Origin: Acidimicrobiales bacterium
GTDB lineage: Bacteria > Actinomycetota > Acidimicrobiia > Acidimicrobiales > Iamiaceae
Assembly: GCA_025463365.1 (NCBI GenBank)
Contig: JAOBWM010000133.1
Span: 1 to 54,083, forward strand
Length of the DNA: 54,083 nucleotides
Reading direction: 5' to 3'
Below are positions 37,001 to 43,612 of the stretch, piece after piece; position 1 is the stretch's first letter, and every line of letters starts with the position of its first letter. The notes below the pieces were generated by a model. The model had not been told where the DNA came from, did not search any database, and worked only from the letters and a program-made list of their open reading frames with translations. Made by a program: the position numbers and the translations under genes.

Positions 37001-37471
37001 ATGAAGGGACAAACCGCTGGGGAGCAACCCTTCGTGATCTCGGTGTTCCGTCTGGCCTCGGTCGCCCGCCGATCGTTCGCCGGCCGCATGGCCGAGGAGC
37101 ACTGGGCCAAGGACGCCGGGATGCGCCAGGGGTGCTTCGCCGTCCTGCGGACCGTCGCCGCCCATCCCGGATCGCTGTCCCAGCGGGACCTGAGCGTGAA
37201 GCTCGGGATCGATCCGAGCGACATCGTCGGCCTCGTCGACGACCTCGAACGAGCCGGGTACCTCGCCCGCCGCCGCGACGCCACGGACCGTCGCCGCTAC
37301 GCGCTCGACATCACCACGTCCGGGCACGATGCGCTGGGCCGGTTCAACCGCGTCGCCGAGGCATCGAGCGAAGCGGTCTTGGCCGGCCTGTCCGCCTTGG
37401 ACCGCGCCGAGCTCGCTCGCCTGCTCGGGCTCGTGCTCGCGTCCGACGAGCTCGGCACCGTCGTCTCCTGA
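37001..37471 (+). CDS. MarR family transcriptional regulator
   Basis: The 156-residue protein has a MarR winged helix: LRTVAAHPGSLSQRDLSVKLGIDPSDIVGLVDDLERAGYLARRRDATDRRRYALDITTSG. The recognition helix and the basic beta-wing (RRRDATDRRRY) are clear. Helical ends for dimerisation flank it. It probably represses itself and the divergent ABC exporter through the adjacent palindrome. ATG 37001 is chosen over an ATG 24 bases upstream because that one lies inside the operator and the predicted promoter. Confidence 0.9.
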   Translation: MKGQTAGEQPFVISVFRLASVARRSFAGRMAEEHWAKDAGMRQGCFAVLRTVAAHPGSLSQRDLSVKLGIDPSDIVGLVDDLERAGYLARRRDATDRRRYALDITTSGHDALGRFNRVAEASSEAVLAGLSALDRAELARLLGLVLASDELGTVVS

Positions 37472-37504
37472 TCAACGGCTTGGCCCTGGCCTCGCGTGGG
37501 CCGG

Positions 37505-37510
37505 TACCGT
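37505..37510 (+). promoter_or_regulatory. Candidate -10 of a leaderless hisG transcript
   Basis: TACCGT lies 8 nt before the hisG GTG. TTGGCC (37480-37485) is a possible -35 with a long 19-nt spacer. Confidence 0.4.
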
Positions 37511-37518
37511 CGGCCCCC

Positions 37519-38394
37519 GTGCTGAAGCTCGTGCTGCCCAAGGGCTCACTCGAGAAGGCCACGCTCGAGCTCTTCGCAGCGGCCGATCTCGCGGTGAACC
37601 GATCGTCCGCCGTCGACTACAAGGCGTCGATCGACGATCCCCGGATCGAGTCCGTCCGCATCCTGCGGCCCCAGGAGATCCCGATGTACGTCTCCGAGGG
37701 CATGTTCGACCTCGGCATCACCGGCCGGGATTGGATCGAGGAGACCGGTAGCACCGTCGAGTCGCTGGGCGAGCTCCAGTACTCGAAGGCCACCTCCCGC
37801 CCCATTCGCATGGTCGTGGCCGTGGCCGGCGACTCGCCCTACGAGAAGGTCGAGGACCTGCCCCAGGGCGTGCGGGTGTCCAGCGAGTACCCGGTGGTCA
37901 CCCGACGCTTCTTCGAGTCGAAGGGCATCGAGGCCGACATCCGCCTCAGCTACGGCGCGACCGAGGCCAAGATCCCCGACATCGTCGACTGCATCGTCGA
38001 GATCACCGAGACCGGGCGGGCACTTCGCGCCGCCAACCTCAAGGTCATCGACCAGATCCTGCAGAGCTACACCGAGCTCGTCGCCAACCCGGTCGCCTAC
38101 ATCGACCCCGACAAGCAACACGCCATGCACCAGGTGCGCACCCTGCTGCAGGGGGTGCTCGAGGCCCGGGGCAAGGTGCTGGTCAAGCTCAACGTCGGCG
38201 ATGGTGATCTCGACGAGGTCATCGGGCTGCTGCCCTCGATGAAGGCACCCACCGTGTCGAAGCTCCACGGTGACGGGGGCTACGCGGTCGAGACGGTGGT
38301 GCCCAAGCGCGAGATCAACATCTTGATCCCGGCGCTGAAGGACGCGGGGGCGTCCGACATCATCGAGCTCCCACTGGCGAAGATCGTCCACTGA
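37519..38394 (+). CDS. hisG: ATP phosphoribosyltransferase, long form
   Basis: HisG joins ATP and PRPP, the first and feedback-controlled step of histidine synthesis. The 291-residue protein has KLVLPKGSLEKATLELF, the domain-II LGITGRDWIEE, and the PRPP loop DIVDCIVEITETGRALRAANL. The C-terminal ACT-like histidine-binding domain begins near 210 (VLVKLNVGDGDLDEVIGLLPS). This makes it the self-regulated hexameric long form that needs no HisZ. The start is GTG 37519. No other his gene is adjacent; hisE, often next to hisG in Actinobacteria, is absent. Confidence 0.95.
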   Translation: MLKLVLPKGSLEKATLELFAAADLAVNRSSAVDYKASIDDPRIESVRILRPQEIPMYVSEGMFDLGITGRDWIEETGSTVESLGELQYSKATSRPIRMVVAVAGDSPYEKVEDLPQGVRVSSEYPVVTRRFFESKGIEADIRLSYGATEAKIPDIVDCIVEITETGRALRAANLKVIDQILQSYTELVANPVAYIDPDKQHAMHQVRTLLQGVLEARGKVLVKLNVGDGDLDEVIGLLPSMKAPTVSKLHGDGGYAVETVVPKREINILIPALKDAGASDIIELPLAKIVH

Positions 38395-38396
38395 TC

Positions 38397-38639
38397 GTGG
38401 CGAGCCTCGACGCCGCGTTCACCAACCGCACCGGTGTGGTCGCCAGCTTCGACGACCACGTGGGCGCCGGCACGGTGCGCGACGCGGTCACCGACGAGGT
38501 GTGGCCGTTCCACTGCACCCGCATCGCGGATGGCAGCCGCACGATCCCCGCGGGTGTCGAGGTCGGCTTCCGAGTGGAGCCTGGGCCCACCGGGTTCGAG
38601 GCCGTCGCCATCACCCGCACCCGGCCCGACCCGGGCTGA
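38397..38639 (+). CDS. Small cold-shock-domain-like protein
   Basis: The 80-residue protein resembles a divergent OB-fold/CSD: TGVVASFDDHVGAGTVRDAV, then WPFHCTRIADGSRTIPAGVEVGFRVEPGPTGFEAVAI. The order is that of Csp proteins, but the RNP1 and RNP2 aromatic motifs (KGFGFI, VFVHF) are not preserved. Nucleic acid binding is therefore uncertain. It starts at GTG, 2 nt after hisG, and is probably co-transcribed. Its stop is 2 nt from the convergent DUF1844 stop. Confidence 0.7.
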   Translation: MASLDAAFTNRTGVVASFDDHVGAGTVRDAVTDEVWPFHCTRIADGSRTIPAGVEVGFRVEPGPTGFEAVAITRTRPDPG

Positions 38640-38641
38640 GC

Positions 38642-39154
38642 TCAGCCCTCGGGATCCGGCGCCTCGGGATCGGTGTCGTCGGCAGCATCGGACTGCTCGC
38701 CGGCGTCGGGTGCGTCGGATGCGTCGGATGCAGCCGGGGGCGCACCGCCGGCATCGAAGCTGGCCTTCATCTGGACGAAGGCCAGCCGGAGCTGGGCCAG
38801 CGCATCGTTGAGCGTGACCTCGTCGGGGCCGAGCTTGCCCTTGACCACCTCGGTGAGGGCACCGAACGCATCGATGGCCAGTTGGGCCTCGGCGAAGTTC
38901 GGGGGCTGGGCCGAGAGGTGGATCGCGGCCAGTTCCCAACAGCCCATGGCGTGGTTGGCGATGACCTGGGCCGCCGGCACCTGGCTGAGCTGCTCGCGCA
39001 CCTCGGCCATCTCGGCTGCCATCTGCTGGGCCTCGGCCGCCTGTTCGGGGCTGAGCTGCTGGCCACCGAAGGGATCAGTGCCGGGCACCGTGCCACCGGC
39101 TCCGTCGTCGTCGGGATCGATGGGGTGCTCGCCGCCAGGGGTCCACAAGCTCAT
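38642..39154 (-). CDS. DUF1844 family protein
   Basis: The 170-residue protein has a Gly/Asp-rich N-terminus. The central helical DUF1844-like core is about 65-135 (NHAMGCWELAAIHLSAQPPNFAEAQLAIDAFGALTEVVKGKLG...LRLAFVQMK). The tail is acidic and low-complexity, with Ala/Ser/Asp repeats ending DPEG. The family is widespread next to infC in Actinobacteria and has no established function. ATG 39154 is preceded by AAAGG. It diverges from the infC transcript, and its -10-like TAGGGT overlaps the infC -10. Confidence 0.82.
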   Translation of the reverse strand: MSLWTPGGEHPIDPDDDGAGGTVPGTDPFGGQQLSPEQAAEAQQMAAEMAEVREQLSQVPAAQVIANHAMGCWELAAIHLSAQPPNFAEAQLAIDAFGALTEVVKGKLGPDEVTLNDALAQLRLAFVQMKASFDAGGAPPAASDASDAPDAGEQSDAADDTDPEAPDPEG

Positions 39155-39204
39155 TCGGTTGGCCTTTCGAGGGGAGGTCCGGCCGGGCGGGGATGCGCCG
39201 AGAG

Positions 39205-39236
39205 TTGCGGCGCCGACCAGGTCGGCTGGTACCCTA
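39205..39236. promoter_or_regulatory. Overlapping divergent promoters for infC and the DUF1844 gene
   Basis: TACCCTA at 39230-39236 reads TACCCT on the plus strand and TAGGGT on the minus strand. A plus-strand -35-like TTGCGG (39205-39210) is 19 nt upstream. The plus transcript would begin near 39242, giving infC a leader of about 227 nt. The minus transcript would begin near 39224, 70 nt before the DUF1844 ATG. Confidence 0.5.
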
Positions 39237-39265
39237 CGACACGCAACAACTGGGAAGCGGGGCCC

Positions 39266-39379
39266 TGCCCCCACCCGGCCACCCGGTTCCTTGGAACCAG
39301 CGTGCGCCCGGGTCGATCCTGCAAGCACCTCCGGGTGGGCGCGGATGTCGGCTTCTCCGGCATCCGCTTTCGTGCTTTT
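39266..39379 (+). promoter_or_regulatory. infC leader with long-range helix and intrinsic terminator
   Basis: The roughly 314-nt gap before infC is structured. GGTTCC-TT-GGAACC (39285-39298) is a perfect small hairpin. CCACCCGG (39271-39278) pairs with CCGGGTGG (39331-39338). The 11-bp stem 39341-39351 / 39357-39367 is followed by TTTCGTGCTTTT and looks like an intrinsic terminator. The long-range helix abuts it. The layout recalls the B. subtilis infC-rpmI-rplT leader, where L20 controls premature termination; homology is not claimed. Confidence 0.6.
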
Positions 39380-39448
39380 CGGGCCCGGAGCGCTGCCAGC
39401 TCACCACATCCACGAAGAACGCCACTGCGTCAGGGAGGACCTACGCAC

Positions 39449-39472
39449 TTGATGAAGAGCCACCGGCCATAG
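39449..39472 (+). CDS. Mini leader ORF overlapping the infC start
   Basis: GGGAGG (39433-39438) is 10 nt before TTG 39449 and 13 nt before ATG 39452. Reading from the ATG gives MKSHRP and then TAG (39470-39472). That stop overlaps the proposed infC start ATA (39469-39471) as ATAG. The strong Shine-Dalgarno is too far (30 nt) to serve infC directly. I infer that this mini ORF delivers ribosomes to infC. Confidence 0.45.
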   Translation: MMKSHRP

Positions 39473-40218
39473 CTACGCCGCCAAGCAACAGCGAGCCCCG
39501 GATCAACGACCGCATCCGTGCCCGAGAGGTCCGACTCGTCGGACCTGACGGGGAACAGGTGGGGATCAAGCCGTTGCCCGAGGCGCTCACCTTCGCCCGA
39601 GAGCTCGATCTCGACCTGGTCGAGGTCGCCGACAAGGCCAACCCACCCGTCTGCCGGGTCATGGACTACGGCAAGTACAAGTACGAGACGGCGCAGAAGG
39701 CCAAGGAATCCCGGCGCAAGAGCACCAACGTCGTGATCAAGGAGATGAAGTACCGCCCCAAGATCGGTGGCGGTGACTTCGAGACGAAGACCAAGAAGGT
39801 CGAGAAGTTCCTCTCCGAAGGCCACAAGGTGAAGGTCACGATCATGTTCCGGGGACGCGAGGTCGCCCACCCGGAGCTCGGGAAGAAGATCCTGGATCGG
39901 GTGGCCGACGAGGTCGAGCACACCGGTCGGGTCGAGGTGTACCCGAAGCTCGACGGGCCGAGGAACATGATCATGGTCCTGGCGCCTGACAAGAAGGCGC
40001 AGGCCGACGCAAAGAAGAAGGCCGAAGCCGAAGCGGAAGGCGCTCCAGCCGCCGAAGCCGAAGCCGAAGGCTCTTCCACCACCGAACCCACCACGGACGG
40101 CGCCGAAGCGGCAGCCGCTCCCCAGCCAGAGGCCACGCCGGCCGCCGTCGAACCGGAGCCGAGCGAGGACCTCACCCCGCCCGCCGAGGTCGACGCCGAA
40201 GCGGCCGCCGAAGCCTGA
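39469..40218 (+). CDS. infC: Translation initiation factor IF-3, probable ATA start
   Basis: IF3 prevents subunit joining and proofreads initiator tRNA and start codons. The IF3 N domain begins at [25 protein letters not shown], then [19 protein letters not shown]. The C domain has [34 protein letters not shown] and [11 protein letters not shown]. No ATG, GTG or TTG lies in frame at the N-terminus. ATA 39469 gives a family-like [15 protein letters not shown], with GAAGAG upstream. Rare start codons in infC are known and allow IF3 autoregulation. The tail beyond about 175 is an unusual acidic Ala/Glu/Pro extension of roughly 75 residues. Confidence 0.9.
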   Translation: MATPPSNSEPRINDRIRAREVRLVGPDGEQVGIKPLPEALTFARELDLDLVEVADKANPPVCRVMDYGKYKYETAQKAKESRRKSTNVVIKEMKYRPKIGGGDFETKTKKVEKFLSEGHKVKVTIMFRGREVAHPELGKKILDRVADEVEHTGRVEVYPKLDGPRNMIMVLAPDKKAQADAKKKAEAEAEGAPAAEAEAEGSSTTEPTTDGAEAAAAPQPEATPAAVEPEPSEDLTPPAEVDAEAAAEA

Positions 40219-40261
40219 CAGCACAAGCGCCACCCTCCCGGTGGCCGAGAGGATCCCCACG

Positions 40262-40456
40262 ATGCCCAAGATGAAGACCCACCGCGGCGCGGCCAAGCGC
40301 TTCAAGACGACCGGTACCGGCAAGCTCCGTCGTCGTCGGGCGTTCCGGAACCACATCCTGGAGAAGAAGTCCTCCACGGTGACGCGTCGCTTGAAGGACG
40401 AGGTCGTCCTCGCCCCCGGTGACGCCGCCCGCATCAAGCGGATGCTCGGCAAGTAA
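40262..40456 (+). CDS. rpmI: 50S ribosomal protein L35
   Basis: The 64-residue basic protein has the L35 pattern [36 protein letters not shown] and ends IKRMLGK. GAGAGG lies just upstream of ATG 40262. It sits 43 nt after infC and 42 nt before rplT in the standard infC-rpmI-rplT order. Confidence 0.97.
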   Translation: MPKMKTHRGAAKRFKTTGTGKLRRRRAFRNHILEKKSSTVTRRLKDEVVLAPGDAARIKRMLGK

Positions 40457-40498
40457 CGCCACCGAAGCACACGACGACGAGATCGAGAGGAACCGAAG

Positions 40499-40870
40499 AT
40501 GGCAAGGGTCAAGCGCGCCGTTCACTCCAAGAAGCACCGCCGGGCAACGCTCGAGCGGGCCAAGGGGTACTACGGCAACAAGAGCCGCTCCTACCGGGCG
40601 GCCAACGAGCAGGTCATGCACTCGCTCCAGTACGCGTTCCGGGACCGCCGGGCGCGCAAGGGTGAGTTCCGAAAGCTGTGGATCGCCCGCATCAACGCGG
40701 CGTGCCGCATCAACGGCATCAGCTACAGCCGGTTCATCAACGGGCTGAAGCACGCCGGGGTCGAGGTGGATCGCAAGGTCCTCGCCGACCTGGCCGTCAC
40801 CGATCCCGCCGCCTTCGCGGCGCTCGTGAAGGTGTCCACGGAGGCCGTCGAGGCCAAGGCCGCATCCTGA
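40499..40870 (+). CDS. rplT: 50S ribosomal protein L20
   Basis: L20 binds 23S rRNA domain II early in 50S assembly. The 123-residue protein has the family N-terminus [38 protein letters not shown] and [30 protein letters not shown] precedes the ATG. In several bacteria L20 represses its own operon by binding the leader mRNA, so it is a candidate regulator of the structured infC leader. Confidence 0.97.
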   Translation: MARVKRAVHSKKHRRATLERAKGYYGNKSRSYRAANEQVMHSLQYAFRDRRARKGEFRKLWIARINAACRINGISYSRFINGLKHAGVEVDRKVLADLAVTDPAAFAALVKVSTEAVEAKAAS

Positions 40871-40915
40871 TCGGTTCCGGCGCCTGACGGCACCGGCACT
40901 GCATCACGTCCTGTC

Positions 40916-41704
40916 GTGCGCCCGCTGTCGGCCCGCAACCCTCGCGTCCAACGCCTGACCCGTCTGGTCCGGCAGCGCGAGGAGCGGGCCACGCAGCGGG
41001 CGTTCGTCGTGGAGGGGCCGACCCTCCTGGCCTACGCCATGTCCGCGGGCGTGGAACTGCGCGAGGTGTACGTCGACGAGGCCGCGCTCTTGCGGACCGC
41101 GGTCGCGGACATCGTGGCGGCCATCCCCGGCTCCATCGATCCGTGGCTGCTACCGGCCGGCCTCTTGGATCGCATCGGCGACGCCGCCACCTCGCAGGGG
41201 GTGCTCGCGGTGGTCGAGCAACCTGAGTTCGCCTGGCCCACACCGGCGGACGCACCGTTCGTCCTCGTCCTCGACGAGGTCGCCGATCCTGGGAACGCCG
41301 GCACCCTCATCCGGGCGGCCGCCGCCTCGGGTGCGGGGGCGGTGGTCGTCCTCGGCGGGGTCGACCCCACCAACCCCAAGGTCGTTCGGGCCTCGGCCGG
41401 CGCCGTCCTCACGCTTCCGGTGCACGCCACCGACCCTGGGGTCAGCGGCATCGAGCGCCTCACCGAAGCGGGCTACCGCGTGGTCGCCACATCGGTGCGC
41501 ACCGGCGACCCCTACGACATCGCGGATCTCGGCGAGCCCCTCGCCGTCGTCGTCGGCAACGAGGCCCGGGGGGTCTCCCCAGAGGTGGCCGCGGCCGCTG
41601 ACGGCCTGCTCACCATCCCGATGGCCGGTCCCACTGAGTCGCTCAACGTGGCCATGGCGGGGACGATCGTCTGCTTCGAGGTCCTGCGTCGACGCCGAGG
41701 GTGA
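40916..41704 (+). CDS. TrmH-type RNA 2'-O-methyltransferase (TsnR/RlmB-like)
   Basis: The 262-residue protein has an N-terminal substrate-binding domain (about 1-95: NPRVQRLTRLVRQREERATQRAFVVEGPTLL). The SPOUT domain has DPGNAGTLIRAAAASGA, VVVGNEARGVSPEVAAAADG and IPMAGPTESLNVAMAGTIVCFEVLR. It is typical of the 23S rRNA methyltransferase placed after rplT in Actinobacteria. Start GTG 40916 is 46 nt after rplT, so co-transcription is likely. The specific nucleotide cannot be assigned. Confidence 0.9.
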   Translation: MRPLSARNPRVQRLTRLVRQREERATQRAFVVEGPTLLAYAMSAGVELREVYVDEAALLRTAVADIVAAIPGSIDPWLLPAGLLDRIGDAATSQGVLAVVEQPEFAWPTPADAPFVLVLDEVADPGNAGTLIRAAAASGAGAVVVLGGVDPTNPKVVRASAGAVLTLPVHATDPGVSGIERLTEAGYRVVATSVRTGDPYDIADLGEPLAVVVGNEARGVSPEVAAAADGLLTIPMAGPTESLNVAMAGTIVCFEVLRRRRG

Positions 41705-41719
41705 CCGGTCGGGTCACCC
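41699..41719. repeat. Perfect 8-bp hairpin over the methyltransferase stop codon
   Basis: GGGTGACC (41699-41706) pairs with GGTCACCC (41712-41719) around a GGTCG loop and includes the stop codon. No T-tract follows. It may be a weak terminator or an operator for the kinase gene downstream. Confidence 0.4.
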
Positions 41720-41785
41720 ACAGGTGGGAGAATCGGTGCGTCTCACGGCACGACGAGCAGGAACGGCGTCGGTACAGGCGAACGG

Positions 41786-42526
41786 ATGAGGGTGATGGAC
41801 CAAGATCCAGGGGTGGAGGAGCCCGAGGACGGAGTCGACACGCGCGACGTCGACGGCATCGCCATCGTGTCGGCCGTCGGTCACGAGCTGCGCAGCCCGT
41901 TGACGTCGATCCGCGGCTACACGTCGCTGCTGCTGAACCGGTGGGACCGCATCGATGACGACGACAAGAAGCTGATGCTCGGCCAGATCAGCCACGACGC
42001 CGAGCGCGTCACCCGGCTCATCAACGAGCTGCTCGACATCAGCCGGTTGGAGACGGGCCGCCTGCACCTGACGCGACGGCCTCTCGACCTGGCCGAGACG
42101 GCGGCTGCCGTGCTCGCCTCGACCGGCCTCGAGCACCCGGAGCTGGAAGCGACCATCGAGGCCGATCCCGACCTGCCGCTGGTCGATGCCGACGGCGACA
42201 AGGTCGAACAGGTGCTGACCAACCTGGTCGAGAACGCGGTGAAGTACGGCAGTCCCACCGGCCTGCGGATCGAGGCCCGCGGCATCGACGGTGGCGCCGT
42301 CGCCGTGACCGTTCGCGACCAGGGCCCCGGCATCGCGGCCGAGGACCTGCCCCACGTGTTCGACCGGTGGTTCCAGCGTGAGACCGGCCGGCCCACGGGG
42401 ACCGGGCTCGGGCTCTGGATCAGCAAGGGGATCGTGGAGGCGCACCAGGGCGAGCTGTCGGTCGTGTCGACCGAGGGCAAGGGTGCGGCCTTCACCTTCA
42501 CCCTCCCGCTGGCCACGCCGGTCTGA
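41786..42526 (+). CDS. Soluble sensor histidine kinase, minimal
   Basis: The 246-residue protein has no membrane segment and almost no sensor region. A roughly 25-residue acidic N-terminus leads into HisKA (phospho-acceptor His33 in GHELRSPLTSIRG). HATPase_c follows with N box NLVENAVKYG, G1 DQGPGIA, F box FDRWFQR and G2 GTGLGLWIS. All catalytic motifs are intact. No response regulator is nearby, so the partner is unknown. It could act as a phosphorelay component recruited by another protein. The ATG 12 nt downstream is an alternative start. Confidence 0.9.
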   Translation: MRVMDQDPGVEEPEDGVDTRDVDGIAIVSAVGHELRSPLTSIRGYTSLLLNRWDRIDDDDKKLMLGQISHDAERVTRLINELLDISRLETGRLHLTRRPLDLAETAAAVLASTGLEHPELEATIEADPDLPLVDADGDKVEQVLTNLVENAVKYGSPTGLRIEARGIDGGAVAVTVRDQGPGIAAEDLPHVFDRWFQRETGRPTGTGLGLWISKGIVEAHQGELSVVSTEGKGAAFTFTLPLATPV

Positions 42527-42613
42527 CCACGACGGTCTGACGGTCCGACCACGACCCCGGCGGGCGAACCAAGTGGACGCGAGGGGCTGGGGCGCGGCAA
42601 GGTTCCCGGCGCC

Positions 42614-43612
42614 ATGATCGACGACATCCGCCGCATCGCGGCCGACGCATCCGACCGGATCGCCGCCGCGGCGACGCTCGATGAGCTGGGCGGGCTCGAT
42701 CGGGAACTGCTCGGCAAGACCTCCGAGCTCTCCGGGTTCAAGCGGCGCATGGGCGAACTCGACCACGAGGGCAAGCGCGAGGTCGGGTCCGCGCTGAACG
42801 CCGCCCAGGAGTCGTTGCGGTTCGCGGTGGCGTCACGGCGCGACCAGCTGGCTGCGGTGGCCCGTCGCGAGCAGGCCGAGGCCGAGCGCCTGGACCTCAC
42901 CGAGGTCCGAGCCGGGCGCGATGCCGGGCACCTCCACCTCGTGACCCAGGCGATCGAGGAGCTCGAGGACGTGTTCGTCGGCCTCGGGTTCACGGTTGCC
43001 GAGGGCCCGGAGGTCGAGGACGACTGGCACAACTTCACGGCCTTGAACTTCGGGCAGTACCACCCGGCACGCGACATGCAGGACACGTTCTTCGTGGGCC
43101 TCGGCGGTCCCCGGGAGGTCGTGATGCGCACGCACACGTCACCGGTGCAGATCCGCGTGATGGAGAGCCAGAAGCCGCCGATCTACTCGGTGATGCCGGG
43201 GCGGGTGTATCGCAACGAGGCCACCGACGCCACGCACCTCGCCGTGTTCCACCAGCTCGAATGCCTCGTGGTCGACCGGGGCATCACGTTCGGGCACCTG
43301 GCCGGGACCATCGACATGTTCACCAAGGCCTACTTCGGCCCGGGCTGGACCTCGCGGCTGCGCCCGTCGTACTTCCCGTTCACCGAGCCCTCCGCGGAGT
43401 TCGACCTGCAGCGCCCCGACGGCTCCTGGCTGGAGCTCGGCGGGTGCGGCATGGTGCACCCCAACGTGTTGGCCAACTGCGGGATCGATCCCGAGGAGTT
43501 CTCGGGATTCGCGTTCGGCTTCGGCCTGGACCGCCTGGCCGCCACCAAGCACGGCGTCACCGACCTGCGCGAGTTGGCCAGCACCGACGTTCGCTTCCTG
43601 GAGCAATTTTGA
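42614..43612 (+). CDS. pheS: Phenylalanyl-tRNA synthetase alpha subunit
   Basis: PheS is the catalytic subunit of the alpha2-beta2 synthetase. The 332-residue protein has an N-terminal coiled coil (about 1-100: LGKTSELSGFKRRMGELDHEGKREVG). The class II core has motif 2 (PGRVYRNEATDATHLAVFHQLE) and motif 3 (GSWLELGGCGMVHPNV ... FAFGFGLDRLAATKHGV). No T-box or leader peptide with Phe codons is visible in the 87-nt gap upstream. Its stop overlaps the pheT start. Confidence 0.97.
   Translation: MIDDIRRIAADASDRIAAAATLDELGGLDRELLGKTSELSGFKRRMGELDHEGKREVGSALNAAQESLRFAVASRRDQLAAVARREQAEAERLDLTEVRAGRDAGHLHLVTQAIEELEDVFVGLGFTVAEGPEVEDDWHNFTALNFGQYHPARDMQDTFFVGLGGPREVVMRTHTSPVQIRVMESQKPPIYSVMPGRVYRNEATDATHLAVFHQLECLVVDRGITFGHLAGTIDMFTKAYFGPGWTSRLRPSYFPFTEPSAEFDLQRPDGSWLELGGCGMVHPNVLANCGIDPEEFSGFAFGFGLDRLAATKHGVTDLRELASTDVRFLEQF

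Noticed and set aside
39193-39468. infC starting at the in-frame ATG 39193
   Set aside because: This would translate through the terminator hairpin and lie upstream of the predicted transcription start, giving 90 non-family residues.
42527-42613. T-box or Phe-rich leader peptide before pheS
   Set aside because: The gap is only 87 nt, with no T-box sequence, terminator or run of Phe codons.
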